A stretch of 64,000 nt of DNA from Rhodospirillales bacterium BBD 1991-14. Lineage in GTDB: Bacteria > Pseudomonadota > Alphaproteobacteria > Kiloniellales > Kiloniellaceae. Location of the stretch: the NCBI GenBank assembly GCA_001657395.1, contig LYSY01000007.1, forward strand, positions 1 through 64,000, given 5' to 3'. Below the pieces are notes generated by a model. It was not told the DNA's origin, made no database searches, and was given only the letters and a program-made list of their open reading frames with translations. This document shows positions 43,765-53,017 of this stretch, piece by piece (position 1 is the first letter of the stretch; each line of letters opens with the position of its first letter). The translations under genes and the position numbers were made by a program.

Positions 43765-44127
43765 CTAAGCCTCCAGGAGCCCCAGTTCGCGCTGCTTCTT
43801 CTTGGGAAGACCCAGAGCCACGATGCGGTGGGATTCGCGCAGATAGTCCTTCAGCGCGTCGTCCGCGAGGCCCGGCTCGGCGTAGTGCTGGATCCACTTC
43901 ATGCCGCGTGAGGCAAGATAGGGCGCCGGGCGCAGCCCCGGCTGGTCCTGGAGGATCTCGTAGGACAGCGGGCTGGTCTTGAAGGTGTAGGCCGGCGCGC
44001 CGTCGGCCCAGCCGCCGATGGCGAAGACCTTGCCGCCCACCTTCCAGACATGGGAGCCGCCCCACTGCACGACGTAACTCGTGGCCGGCAGGGCTTTGCA
44101 GAAGGCGTTGAACTCCTCGTAGGTCAT
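43765..44127 (-). CDS. MmcQ/YjbR-family protein
   Basis: Predicted 120-residue protein of the MmcQ/YjbR (CyaY-like fold) family: MTYEEFNAFCKALPATSYVVQWGGSHVWKVGGKVFAIGG, then FKTSPLSYEILQDQPGLRPAPYLASRGMKWIQHY and LKDYLRESHRIVALGLPKKKQRELGL. These small proteins are thought to bind DNA, but function is not established. The start MTYEEF fits the family; the upstream extension is unconserved. It is 37 bp downstream of a methyltransferase gene on the same strand. Confidence 0.88.
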   Translation of the reverse strand: MTYEEFNAFCKALPATSYVVQWGGSHVWKVGGKVFAIGGWADGAPAYTFKTSPLSYEILQDQPGLRPAPYLASRGMKWIQHYAEPGLADDALKDYLRESHRIVALGLPKKKQRELGLLEA

Positions 44128-44164
44128 AGGTGTTCGTCGGGGCCGCCCCCATCGCGCGACCGGC

Positions 44165-44923
44165 TCAGGTCGGCTTCGGGGTTCTCTCGCGGTGCACGCG
44201 GCCGGCAGCCTGGGGCAGTTGAACCACCACCGGCTTGCCAATGCGTCCGCGCACCCGCTTGACGGAACCGGCGTAGAGCTGTTTGCCGGATTCGATCATC
44301 ACGACGCCGGCGAAGGTGGGAAAGAAGCGCGCACCGATGCGCTCAAAGGCCGGGGCCGAGCGCAGCAGGGTGTGGGAGGTGGTGGGCGGCACGTAGAGCG
44401 CCCGCTCCGTCCGCGTCGGGGTAAACATGTTCTCCCGCAGGAGCCGTGAAAGCTGGGCGCCGCTGTAGGGATGCCCCCAGCCCAGCGGCGTGCGGTCGGA
44501 GCGCGCCCAGATGCCGCGGCGGTTGGGCACCACCACCAGCAGGCGGCCGTCGCCGGTGAGGACCCGCCATATCTCCCGCAGCAGGGCGCGCAGGGCCTCG
44601 CTGTTCTCCAGGCCGTGGACCAGCAGCACCCGGTCGACGGAGTAGTCGGGCAGCGGCAGCTCGGTCTCCTCGACGAGGGAGACCACCCCCGGCCCTTCCG
44701 GCGGCCAGTGCAGCACCCCCTGGGAGGCCGGCATGAAGGCCAGCACCCGCTCGGCCTCGCTCCTGAACTGGCGCAGATAGGGCGTGGCGAAGCCGAGCCC
44801 GAGCACGCGCTGGCCGGTCACGTCCGGCCATACCGAGCGCACGGCGCGGCGCACCATATGGCGCGCCACCTGGCCGCGGCGGGTCTCGTAGAACTCCCGC
44901 AGATCGACAACGTCATGCCACAT
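44165..44923 (-). CDS. Class I SAM-dependent methyltransferase
   Basis: Predicted 252-residue methyltransferase. N-terminal DLREFYETRRGQVARHMVRRAVRSVW precedes a Rossmann-like motif VLGLGFATPYLRQF; later motifs are LPLPDYSVDRVLLVHGLENSEALRALLREIWRVLTGDGRLLVVVPNRRGIWAR. The C-terminus (RVRGRIGKPVVVQLPQAAGRVHRERTPKPT) is basic. The family is conserved in alphaproteobacteria, often beside glyoxalase genes; the substrate is unknown. A CtrA-type box lies 55 bp upstream. Confidence 0.85.
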   Translation of the reverse strand: MWHDVVDLREFYETRRGQVARHMVRRAVRSVWPDVTGQRVLGLGFATPYLRQFRSEAERVLAFMPASQGVLHWPPEGPGVVSLVEETELPLPDYSVDRVLLVHGLENSEALRALLREIWRVLTGDGRLLVVVPNRRGIWARSDRTPLGWGHPYSGAQLSRLLRENMFTPTRTERALYVPPTTSHTLLRSAPAFERIGARFFPTFAGVVMIESGKQLYAGSVKRVRGRIGKPVVVQLPQAAGRVHRERTPKPT

Positions 44924-44977
44924 GGGCGCGGAGCCTATCACAGTTGCCCGTTCCAGGCGAACACAGGTCTGCTATGG

Positions 44978-44993
44978 TTAACAAAGCCTTAAC
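44978..44993. promoter_or_regulatory. CtrA-type box in a divergent promoter
   Basis: The plus strand reads TTAACAAAGCCTTAAC, a perfect TTAA-N7-TTAAC. It lies between the divergent methyltransferase and DUF985 cupin genes and shares its flanks (GGTTAA, CAAGCC/AAAGCC) with the box upstream of cpdR. Confidence 0.65.
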
Positions 44994-45038
44994 AGGATGA
45001 TGGCCCAACAGAAAGATACCCGTAACAGGAGGACGGCC

Positions 45039-45476
45039 TTGGACGCGGCGGAGATCATCGAGACCCTGGGCCTGCAGCCCCATCCGGAGGGCGGACATTT
45101 CCGCGAGACCTTCCGCGACCCGACAGCCATCGACGGGGGCATCGAGGGGCGTGCGGCCTCCACCGCGATCTACTACCTGCTGGCGGCCGGCGAAGTCTCC
45201 CACTGGCACCGGGTCGACGCGGCGGAGGTCTGGCACTGGTACGCCGGCGCGCCCCTGGTCCTCACCATGTCGGCCAACGGCCACGACGCCGAGGCCAAGG
45301 TCCTGGGGCCTGAACTGGCGGCGCGCCAGCGCCCGCAGGTGGTGGTCCCGGCGCGGGTCTGGCAGACGGCGGAGAGCCTGGGCGCCTGGACCCTGGTGGG
45401 CTGCACCGTCGCCCCCGGCTTCCAGTTCGAGGGTTTCGAGATGGCGCCGCCGGACTGGCGGCCCCTCCCCCGATAG
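45039..45476 (+). CDS. DUF985 cupin protein
   Basis: Predicted 145-residue cupin of the DUF985 family: ETLGLQPHPEGGHFRETFRD, TAIYYLLAAGEVSHWHRVDAAEVWHWYAGAPLVL (HWHR and the later EVWH are the cupin metal/fold residues) and GAWTLVGCTVAPGFQFEGFEMAPP. The start chosen is a TTG six bases after a perfect AGGAGG; the two upstream ATGs (44997, 45000) lack a comparable site and add 14 residues. Function is not known; related proteins have been suggested to bind sugars or act as epimerase-like enzymes. Confidence 0.85.
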   Translation: MDAAEIIETLGLQPHPEGGHFRETFRDPTAIDGGIEGRAASTAIYYLLAAGEVSHWHRVDAAEVWHWYAGAPLVLTMSANGHDAEAKVLGPELAARQRPQVVVPARVWQTAESLGAWTLVGCTVAPGFQFEGFEMAPPDWRPLPR

Positions 45477-45497
45477 GCGCCCCAACTCTCTTTCCTG

Positions 45498-46394
45498 TCA
45501 GGACTTGCGCAGCAGTTCCTTCGAGGCCAGCACCGCTCCAGCGACGATCAGCAGACAGGCCAGGGCGACGATCCAGGTCGCCTCGGCCTGGCCGAAGGCG
45601 ATGAGCAGCAGCGTCGACAGCAGGGGCGCGGCGTAGGAGAAGGCGCCCAGAACCTGGATGTTGCCGTGCTTGGTGCCGTAGTCCCAGACGAAGAAGGCGG
45701 CACCCACGGGGCCCAGGCCGAGCCCCAGGATCGCCAGCCACTGCAGGCCCTGGGGCACCACGGTGGTCTCCAGCAAGAAATGGCAGGCGGCGCCCAGGAA
45801 GGCCACGGCCCCGCAGAAGCCGCCCACCACGTCGGTCGGCACTGCGCCGAAGCGCCGGTTGAGGACCGAATAGGTGGACCAGGTGAGCGCACAGGCGAGC
45901 GCGGCCAGATAGCCCAGCGCGAACTCAGCCCGAAAGGCGACCTGCCCGCCGCGGGTAACCAGCAGCGCCGCCCCGGCCAGACCCAACAGCGCCCCGCCGA
46001 GGTGGAACCAGCGCAGCCGTTCGCCCGGCAGCAGCGCCGAGAAGACGACGATCAGTAGCGGCCAGAGATAGGCGATGAGGCCGGCCTCGACGGGCGGTGC
46101 GTTGCCGAGGGCGACGAAGTAGAAGAAGTGATAGCCGAAGAGCCCGGCCACCCCCAGCAGCCAGACCGGCGGGCGCTGGCGCCATGCGGCGAAGCTGCCG
46201 CGGCCACGGGCGGCAAGAACGCAGAGGCTTGTGACAAAGGCGACCGCGAAGGTCATGGCCAGGAGTTGAAAGGGCGGAATGCCCGCCGCCCCGGTGGTGA
46301 AGAGCGCCAGCAGCGACCACAGCAAGACGGCAATGCCGCCGATCAGGGTGGCGCGCAGACGCTGCGGAGCGGAGGCCGGGGCGGAAGAACTCAT
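45498..46394 (-). CDS. EamA-family (DMT) transporter
   Basis: Predicted 298-residue inner-membrane transporter with ten hydrophobic segments in two EamA repeats (LRATLIGGIAVLLWSLLALFTTGAAGIPPFQLLAM; LGYLAALACALTWSTYSVLNRRFG). The WS-LLALFT and TWSTYSVLNRR pieces are typical of EamA first helices. A Lys/Arg-rich end faces the cytosol. It lies 50 bp downstream of a Nudix gene and closes a minus-strand run of overlapping genes. Substrate unknown. Confidence 0.88.
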   Translation of the reverse strand: MSSSAPASAPQRLRATLIGGIAVLLWSLLALFTTGAAGIPPFQLLAMTFAVAFVTSLCVLAARGRGSFAAWRQRPPVWLLGVAGLFGYHFFYFVALGNAPPVEAGLIAYLWPLLIVVFSALLPGERLRWFHLGGALLGLAGAALLVTRGGQVAFRAEFALGYLAALACALTWSTYSVLNRRFGAVPTDVVGGFCGAVAFLGAACHFLLETTVVPQGLQWLAILGLGLGPVGAAFFVWDYGTKHGNIQVLGAFSYAAPLLSTLLLIAFGQAEATWIVALACLLIVAGAVLASKELLRKS

Positions 46395-46444
46395 GGTCTG
46401 GCTGATAGCGCTGCACGCGCAGGCTGGCAAGCCCGCGGCACGGC

Positions 46445-46876
46445 TCAGGACACCGCGCGCTTCTGCACCGCAAGGGCGATGATGCGCTCGGTCTCGGTCC
46501 AGAGACCGAAGGGCCCGAGGTCGGCCGGGTCGGCCCAGGCGACCTCGGCCGCATCGTGACCGGCCGCCGCCTCTCCCGCGCGCCACTCTGCCAGCAGGTC
46601 GACCAGCGTGTAGTGGTACTGCACGGCGCCCGCCTCGTCGCGGGTGATGGAGTCGACCACGTCGACGAGGGGGCCGACCGCGATCTCGATCCCCGCCTCC
46701 TCCCGCACCTCGCGGCGGGCCGCAGCCTCGATGCGCTCGCCGAGGCGCTGGCGCCCGCCGGGCAGCGACCACTGACCTTCGCGCGGCGGCTTGCCGCGGC
46801 GGATCAGCAGCACGCGATCCGCCTTGAAGACCACCACGCCGACGCCGATGAGCGGACGATTGGGATAGTCGTTCAC
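46445..46876 (-). CDS. Nudix hydrolase
   Basis: Predicted 143-residue Nudix enzyme: NRPLIGVGVVVFKADRVLLIRRGKPPREGQWSLPGGRQRLGERIEAAARREVREEAGIE contains the Nudix box GX5EX7REXXEEXG (REVREEAGIE). The short ADP-ribose-type architecture and the closing WADPADLGPFGLWTETERII are typical of house-cleaning Nudix proteins. A GTG start overlapping the stop of the upstream DUF4166 gene gives the family length. Confidence 0.9.
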   Translation of the reverse strand: MNDYPNRPLIGVGVVVFKADRVLLIRRGKPPREGQWSLPGGRQRLGERIEAAARREVREEAGIEIAVGPLVDVVDSITRDEAGAVQYHYTLVDLLAEWRAGEAAAGHDAAEVAWADPADLGPFGLWTETERIIALAVQKRAVS

Positions 46877-47454
46877 GCGGCGCCCTCCCCCTCCGGAACG
46901 AGGTAACCGCGGTAGGCGATCAAGAGCCCGGCCAGCGGCAGGACGATGGAGACTTCGAAGGTAAAGCGGCCGGCGCCGTCGACCCGCTCGCGCCCGACGA
47001 TGCGCGGCCACAAGCGAGCCGGCAGCGGCAGACGCAGAAACCGCACGCCGACAAGCCGGAGATCGAGCCCCTCGCCCGAAACCTCCGGCCGCAGGGTGAA
47101 ATGGCCAATGCCGAAACGCTCGTAGAGGTGCCCCGGACGGGCCGGCTCCGCCCCCTGGCGGCTGGTCAGGCGATGCCCGGCGAAGTCCCGCTCCCAGGTC
47201 TCCACCCCGTCGCGGGTCGAAAAGCGCACCCGCACCGGCAGGTCGCGTCCGGCGGGCGGCATGCGGAAGCAGGCGGCGACAAGGCGCGCGGCCAGACCGT
47301 CCCCACGCTCCACATCGCAGCGCCCGGCGGCGCTCCTGGCGCCGTCATGATCGTGCAAGCGCCGCAGCGGCCCCGGCAGCCGGTCGAGGGCGCCGCCCAG
47401 AACACGGCGGTAAAGCGGCACAAAGGCGCTGCTGCCTGTTGCGGCTGCGCTCAT
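46873..47454 (-). CDS. DUF4166 protein
   Basis: Predicted 193-residue protein of the DUF4166 family: FVPLYRRVLGGALDRLPGPLRRLHD, ARLVAACFRMPPAGRDLPVRVRFSTRDGVETWERDFAGHRLTSRQ and ERFGIGHFTLRPEVSGEGLDLRLVGVRFLRLPLPARLWPRI. Members are often beside or fused to saccharopine dehydrogenase- or DCC-type proteins; function is unknown. Four-base overlaps join it to the DCC gene upstream and the Nudix gene downstream. Confidence 0.82.
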   Translation of the reverse strand: MSAAATGSSAFVPLYRRVLGGALDRLPGPLRRLHDHDGARSAAGRCDVERGDGLAARLVAACFRMPPAGRDLPVRVRFSTRDGVETWERDFAGHRLTSRQGAEPARPGHLYERFGIGHFTLRPEVSGEGLDLRLVGVRFLRLPLPARLWPRIVGRERVDGAGRFTFEVSIVLPLAGLLIAYRGYLVPEGEGAA

Positions 47455-47879
47455 TGCAGGAACCGCCCGCGCTCCTCGGCGGTGGGAATACGGCATTGGT
47501 CGTAGCGGCCGAACAGGCGGTAGCGATTGCGCGCCACCCGGTCGTAAAACCAGTCGCGCAGACCGCGCGGCAGGATCGCCAGAAACCGAAGCCAGGACCA
47601 GGGTGCGCGCAGGTCCCCCGCGATGCGGATGGCCGCGTCGGACTTCAGGTAGACAGCGGGACCGTCGACCACGACGACCGAATCCCAGTCCTCGGTCGGC
47701 TGGCCGTGGGCGGCCAGGGCGCGGCGCCCGGCATCCGACTGGACGGCGGCGAAGCGAAACTCCGCCGCGCGCTCGTGCTTCAGGATGAATTGCATGGAGC
47801 CGTTGCACAGCACGCAGACGCCATCGAAGAGAATCAGCTTGGTTGGCAGGGGTTTCCCGGCAGAAGACTCCTCCGACAC
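47451..47879 (-). CDS. DCC-family thiol-disulfide oxidoreductase-like protein
   Basis: Predicted 142-residue DUF393/DCC protein: LILFDGVCVLCNGSMQFILKHERAAEFRFAAVQSDAGR has the D-x-x-C-x-x-C motif that names the family, and the C-terminal FLAILPRGLRDWFYDRVARNRYRLFGRYDQCRIPTAEERGRFL is conserved. These proteins are predicted thiol-redox enzymes. The start is a GTG; no nearby ATG is in frame. First gene of the DCC-DUF4166-Nudix-EamA run. Confidence 0.88.
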   Translation of the reverse strand: MSEESSAGKPLPTKLILFDGVCVLCNGSMQFILKHERAAEFRFAAVQSDAGRRALAAHGQPTEDWDSVVVVDGPAVYLKSDAAIRIAGDLRAPWSWLRFLAILPRGLRDWFYDRVARNRYRLFGRYDQCRIPTAEERGRFLQ

Positions 47880-47904
47880 CGTACCCTGTCCGACGTGTCC
47901 GCCG

Positions 47905-48630
47905 TCAGGCCATGTACTGGCCGCCGTTGGCCGAGATCGTCGAGCCGGTGATGAAGCCGGCCTCTTCGCTGGCGAGGAAGACCACGCAGCGGGCGATCTC
48001 CTCCGGCTCGCCCAGCCGGCCCACCGGGATCAACGGCAGGATCTTGCTGTTGAGAATCTCCTCCGGAACGGCGCGGACCATCTCCGTGCCGATGTAGCCC
48101 GGCGCAACGGCGTTCACGGTGATGCCTTTGAAGGCGTTCTCCTGGGCGACCGCCTTGGTGAATCCGAAGACGCCGGCCTTGGCGGTGGAGTAGTTGGCCT
48201 GGCCGAGCTGGCCCTTCTGGCCGTTGATCGAAGAGATCGAGATGATCCGCCCGTAGTTGCGGCTGCGCATGCCTTCGATGACGTTACGCGTCATGTTGAA
48301 GAGCGAATCCAGGTTGGTGGCAATCACCGACTGCCAGTTTTCCAGGCTCATACGGTGCAAGGTGCCGTCGCGGGTGATGCCGGCGTTGTTCACCAGCACG
48401 TCCACCGGCCCCAGGTCGCTCTCGACCTGGGCGATGCCGGCCTTGCAGGCCTCGAAGTCGCCGACGTCCCATTTGTAGACGGCGATGCCGGTGTCATCCT
48501 TGAACTTGTTGGCGGCTTCGTCGTTGCCGCCGTAGCTCGCCGCCACGCTGTAGCCGGCGTCTTTCAGGGCGACGGAAATCGCCGCTCCAATGCCCCGCGT
48601 TCCCCCCGTCACCAATGCCACCCGCGCCAT
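47905..48630 (-). CDS. phaB: Acetoacetyl-CoA reductase PhaB
   Basis: Predicted 241-residue short-chain dehydrogenase giving (R)-3-hydroxybutyryl-CoA with NADPH. Motifs: ALVTGGTRGIGAAIS, NNAGITRDGTLHRMSLENWQSVIATNLDSLFN, ISISSINGQKGQLGQANYSTAKAGVFGFTKAVAQE (catalytic Ser-Tyr-Lys) and VAPGYIGTEMVRAVPEEIL. The PhaB/FabG-like GQANYSTAKAG and NLDSLFNMTR segments favour PhaB. It is separated from phaA by a plus-strand ArsR cassette. Confidence 0.92.
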   Translation of the reverse strand: MARVALVTGGTRGIGAAISVALKDAGYSVAASYGGNDEAANKFKDDTGIAVYKWDVGDFEACKAGIAQVESDLGPVDVLVNNAGITRDGTLHRMSLENWQSVIATNLDSLFNMTRNVIEGMRSRNYGRIISISSINGQKGQLGQANYSTAKAGVFGFTKAVAQENAFKGITVNAVAPGYIGTEMVRAVPEEILNSKILPLIPVGRLGEPEEIARCVVFLASEEAGFITGSTISANGGQYMA

Positions 48631-48771
48631 CGTGCACCTCCCCGCTCACTGATTAAGCCCTTAGCGATCACCGCCGCTTTAGGACAACGGTCTGTTCTCA
48701 GGTGCATCAAACCATGGATCGCAACCGCCGCCAACCGCTGCTCGCATCAACCGGCAGCCCAATTTGAGGAA

Positions 48772-48801
48772 TTGACATTAAAGTGATCGCTTTAATATTA
48801 T
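48772..48801 (+). promoter_or_regulatory. Promoter with palindromic ArsR operator; leaderless start predicted
   Basis: TTGACA (48772-48777) and TATTAT (48796-48801, 18-base spacer) or TAATAT (48793-48798, 15-base spacer). The spacer is a 20-bp near-perfect palindrome, ATTAAAGTGATCGCTTTAAT (48777-48796, 18 of 20 positions symmetric). The predicted transcript start falls at about 48805-48808, one to four bases before the ATG at 48809, and no Shine-Dalgarno site exists. Confidence 0.65.
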
Positions 48802-48808
48802 TCCGGCC

Positions 48809-49141
48809 ATGCAGGCCATTGAAAATGACGCCGTCTTTCATGCCATTGCCGACCGGACGCGCCGCCGGCTTCTCGAGCTGTTGGCCGAGGGTGATCGCCC
48901 GGTGCAGGATCTGGCCGCGGAATTCGACATGAGTTTCGCGGCTGTCTCACAGCATCTTCAGATACTGCGGGCGGCGGGATTGGTGCACCGCCGCCCCGCC
49001 GGCCGCAAGCGGATCTATGCCTTGGAGGCTGCGCCGCTGGCCGAGGTACGCGCCTGGACCGATCAGTACGAACGCTTCTGGAAGGCGCGGCTCGCGCGCC
49101 TGCGGCGGCACCTTGCAACAAAGCCTGCAGCAAAGGATTAA
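48809..49141 (+). CDS. ArsR-family regulator of an SRPBCC/VOC cassette
   Basis: Predicted 110-residue winged-helix repressor: FHAIADRTRRRLLELLAEGDRPVQDLAAEFDMSFAAVSQHLQILRAAGLVHRRPAGRKRIYALEAAPLAEVRAWTDQYERFW. The C-terminal W-x-x-R-L-x-R-L segment is typical of the ArsR type that is encoded with AHSA1/SRPBCC proteins. No metal-binding Cys is present. It is 5 bp from the SRPBCC gene and probably represses the whole cassette from the palindrome in its promoter. Confidence 0.9.
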   Translation: MQAIENDAVFHAIADRTRRRLLELLAEGDRPVQDLAAEFDMSFAAVSQHLQILRAAGLVHRRPAGRKRIYALEAAPLAEVRAWTDQYERFWKARLARLRRHLATKPAAKD

Positions 49142-49146
49142 TCGTA

Positions 49147-49590
49147 ATGAGCATGCGCCGGCCGATAGACCTTGTCCTGACACAGGACTTCGATGAGGAC
49201 AGGGAGTCGCTCTGGCAGTCCCTGACCGACAGCACCACGCTGGCCGATTGGCTGATGCCCAACACTTTCCGCCCGGTGGTCGGCGCGGCCTTCGAGCTCC
49301 GCGCCGGGCCGGAGGACACCGACTGTGGCGGCACCGTGCGCTGCCGCGTTCTGACGCTGGAGCCACCGCACCTTATGGTCTGGTCCTGGATGGAGGAGGG
49401 CATCGGCAGCCCGACAGCGGTCAGCTTCACCCTGACCGAACGGGGGACCGGCTGCCGTCTGGCGATCCGGCACCGCGGCCTGGCCAGCGCGCCGGAAGAA
49501 GAAAGCTTCCGCCAGGGCTGGCAGGAGAAATGCGCCGCGTTTGCCCGACGCGTCGGAAGCAAAGGAGACGACCATGCCAGAAGCGCATGA
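49147..49590 (+). CDS. SRPBCC/AHSA1-domain protein
   Basis: Predicted 147-residue START-like protein: IDLVLTQDFDEDRESLWQSLTDSTTLADWLMPNTFRPVVGAAFELRAG, then LMVWSWMEEGIGSPTAVSFTLTERGTGCRLAIRHRGL and a final helix SFRQGWQEKCAAFARR. This is the AHSA1 type of SRPBCC fold, a hydrophobic-ligand pocket, commonly operonic with ArsR regulators. The ligand is unknown. Its 3' end overlaps the VOC gene by 17 bp. Confidence 0.87.
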   Translation: MSMRRPIDLVLTQDFDEDRESLWQSLTDSTTLADWLMPNTFRPVVGAAFELRAGPEDTDCGGTVRCRVLTLEPPHLMVWSWMEEGIGSPTAVSFTLTERGTGCRLAIRHRGLASAPEEESFRQGWQEKCAAFARRVGSKGDDHARSA

Positions 49591-49969
49591 ACAACGAGAT
49601 CACGAGACGGGCTTCAAAGCCGGCCCCAATCTTGCGATGAAGGTGCCGGCGCCGCTTTACGCCCAGACCGTGGCCTTCTACCGCGACGTGCTGGCCCTGA
49701 GAGAACTGAACAGTGATGACGAAACGACGGCCTTCGCTTTTGGCAGCATGACGCTGCATCTGGATTGCTGTCCGCAGATGAGCCAGGCGGAACTCTGGCT
49801 GCAGGTGGCCTGCGACGACAGCCGCGCCGCAGCAGAGCGGCTCGACGGAGCCGGCGTCCGCCGCTGCGACGGCATCGAAGCGCTGCCCGAAGGCTTCGAC
49901 GGATTCTGGATCAGCAACCCGGCGGGGATCATTCACCTGATCGACGGCGCGGGCCAGGGTAGGCAGTAG
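49574..49969 (+). CDS. VOC-family (glyoxalase/bleomycin-resistance fold) protein
   Basis: Predicted 131-residue VOC protein: NLAMKVPAPLYAQTVAFYRDVLALRELN, TTAFAFGSMTLHLDCCPQMSQAELWLQVACDD and FDGFWISNPAGIIHLI. The start chosen (MPEAHEQ) follows AAAGGAG by seven bases. It ends the ArsR-SRPBCC-VOC cassette, just before a strong terminator. Paired with SRPBCC, it suggests handling of a toxic or signalling small molecule, which is inference. Confidence 0.83.
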   Translation: MPEAHEQRDHETGFKAGPNLAMKVPAPLYAQTVAFYRDVLALRELNSDDETTAFAFGSMTLHLDCCPQMSQAELWLQVACDDSRAAAERLDGAGVRRCDGIEALPEGFDGFWISNPAGIIHLIDGAGQGRQ

Positions 49970-49991
49970 CCGGACACGGCAGAGACGAAAT

Positions 49992-50020
49992 CCGGCCCGC
50001 ACAAGGGCGGGCCGGTTTTT
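49992..50020 (+). terminator. Rho-independent terminator of the ArsR cassette
   Basis: CCGGCCCGC (49992-50000) pairs with GCGGGCCGG (50007-50015) around a 6-base loop and is followed by TTTTT (50016-50020). It lies between the VOC gene end and the convergent phaA end. Confidence 0.9.
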
Positions 50021-50066
50021 CGTCGGTTGCGCTTTTTTTGGCGGACCGAGGGCCCGCTGTCAGCAC

Positions 50067-51242
<1,176 letters not shown>

Positions 51243-51416
51243 TTCGGAGATCTCCCGTGTTGTGGGCGGAGCGCTTCTCTTCGCGATGAAGCGGCGACCC
51301 GCAATCCTTGCGTCCCGGAAGGGCTCAGGACGCGCAGCCTTGACGAACCTGACCTTGATATAAGGACAGACGAGCCTGCGGTGCAAGCCGTGCGGGAGAC
51401 GCGCGCCGTCCCGCGG

Positions 51417-52553
51417 CTAGTCCGGTCCTGCGGCGCGGGCCAGAATCCACTCCTGCAGAGGCTGCCAGACGCTCGCCTCCGCCCTGCCGCCCACCATCAT
51501 GCCGATGTGGCCGACCGTGGGGGTGACGGTCTCTCCCGCCGGCAAGGCGTTGGCCAGGGCGAGCGCCGAGGCCGGCGGGACGATGCGGTCCTGCGCCGGG
51601 ATGACGCTCAGCGCCGGCAGCGTGACGGCGGCCGGGTCGACCGGATGGCCGGCCAGCAGCCACTGGCCCTGGGCCGCGCTGTTATCGCCGTACCAGCGCC
51701 CCAGGCACTCGCGCGCCACCGGCGCAGCCAGCGCCACGCCGTCGTTCAGCCAATCCTCCAGGGCCACGAAGGCCTCGGCCTTCGACGATGCGGGATCGAG
51801 CCGGGCGAAGCTGAGGAACTTGCGCACCACCAGATGCGGGTCGAGACTGGCGAACAGCGCCTGGATCAGGTCCACCGGCATCTCGCCCATGACCTCCAGG
51901 AGCGGCGCGGCCAGCGGCAGGCAGGCCGCGGCGAGACGGCTGTGGGGCGCGTTGTCGGCGTGGAAATCCCAGGGCGTTGCCAGCAGCACAAGGGCCTCGA
52001 GATCCTCCTGACGGCGGGCCGCCAGGCCCAGCGCCAGCAGGCCGCCCATGCAGTAACCGATGGCCAGCGGCTTGCGCCCGCTTTCCTCGACAACAAAGTC
52101 GAGCGCCCGCTCCAGGCGCCCGGCGATATAGTCGGTCAGAGTAAAGGCGCGCTCCTGCGCGCGGGGGCGGCCCCAGTCCACCAGCAGCGGGCGCAGGCCG
52201 CGGGCGGCCAGCCAGCGCAGGAAGGAGCGCCCTTCCATGAGGTCCAGAACGTAGGCCCGGTTGATGAGCGAGGGGATGACCAGCAGAGGCGCCGCCGATT
52301 GCACGGCAGGGCCGGCCTCGGCGCAGGCGCCGTAATCGAGCAGGCGGGTGTCGCCCTCCTGCCAGATCACCGGAGGATCGGGGAGCAGGCGGCGGTAGGG
52401 ATGATGGCGGTAGGCCTCGATACCCTGGGCGAGCAGGGTCATCCGCTGCATCACCTCGCGTTCCACCGCAGCGGAGAAGACCTCGGGGTCAGCCGCCCCC
52501 AGTTTTTGCCTTAGGCTTTCGGCGCGGTCTGCCAGTTCCCCCTTCCAGGGCAA
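51417..52553 (-). CDS. phaC: Short class III-like PHA synthase subunit PhaC
   Basis: Predicted about 378-residue alpha/beta hydrolase polymerising 3-hydroxyacyl-CoA. The PHA-synthase lipase box is GYCMGG with the nucleophilic Cys near residue 168; the triad is completed by Asp in VIPAQDRIVPP and His in TVGHIGMMVGG. PLLVIPSLINRAYVLDL and GLRPLLVDWGRP are conserved PhaC blocks. Length is near that of class III PhaC (with PhaE), well below class I (about 590). The start is uncertain; a TTG (MPWKGELADRAESL) is used, overlapping the phaE-like gene by 65 bp. Confidence 0.85.
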   Translation of the reverse strand: MPWKGELADRAESLRQKLGAADPEVFSAAVEREVMQRMTLLAQGIEAYRHHPYRRLLPDPPVIWQEGDTRLLDYGACAEAGPAVQSAAPLLVIPSLINRAYVLDLMEGRSFLRWLAARGLRPLLVDWGRPRAQERAFTLTDYIAGRLERALDFVVEESGRKPLAIGYCMGGLLALGLAARRQEDLEALVLLATPWDFHADNAPHSRLAAACLPLAAPLLEVMGEMPVDLIQALFASLDPHLVVRKFLSFARLDPASSKAEAFVALEDWLNDGVALAAPVARECLGRWYGDNSAAQGQWLLAGHPVDPAAVTLPALSVIPAQDRIVPPASALALANALPAGETVTPTVGHIGMMVGGRAEASVWQPLQEWILARAAGPD

Positions 52554-52971
52554 GGATCCGCTGCTCCAAAGCGGCAAGGCGCTCCGCGATGACGCCCAGG
52601 TCAGCCCGGCCGCCGTCAGGTGCAGCGGCAGCGGGCGCGGGCCCAGCCGACCCGGCGGCCCCATCGTTCCCGCGCAGGTCTTCGCGCCGTCCATTCCTCG
52701 CCCCATCCTTTTCCGGCCCGCCGGTCTTGGCACCGGCAGCGGCCTGCAGCCCGGCGGACGGACCGCCCTGCGCGGCCGCCAGCATGCTGGCCATGGCCGC
52801 CGGCCAGGCGCCCCAGACCGCCGGCAGGCCGGCCGCCGTGACGCCCAGCGAGGCCATCACCCGCTGCATGGCCTCAGCAAAGTCCGGATCCGCCGCCAGC
52901 GCCGTCATCTGATCCTGCCAGAGGTCGACGTAGCGCCGCGCCAAGTCTTCAAGCTCTTCGGTCTGGCTCAT
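52489..52971 (-). CDS. PhaE-like PHA synthase partner
   Basis: Predicted 160-residue acidic/Ala-rich protein: TEELEDLARRYVDLWQDQMTALAADPDFAEAMQRVMASLGVTA, then WPAAMASMLAAAQ, a Gly/Ala/Pro linker, and a final coiled coil LGVIAERLAALEQRILALEGG. The position immediately upstream and overlapping phaC, and the end-on coiled coil, suggest a PhaE-type or PHA-granule-associated partner. No family signature is strong enough to be sure. Just before it lies an 11-bp tandem repeat (53018-53050). Confidence 0.6.
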   Translation of the reverse strand: MSQTEELEDLARRYVDLWQDQMTALAADPDFAEAMQRVMASLGVTAAGLPAVWGAWPAAMASMLAAAQGGPSAGLQAAAGAKTGGPEKDGARNGRREDLRGNDGAAGSAGPAPAAAAPDGGRADLGVIAERLAALEQRILALEGGTGRPRRKPKAKTGGG

Positions 52972-53017
52972 GACCGGGCCAGTATAGCCGGCTCCCGCGG
53001 CCCCTGGCCAGACGAGG

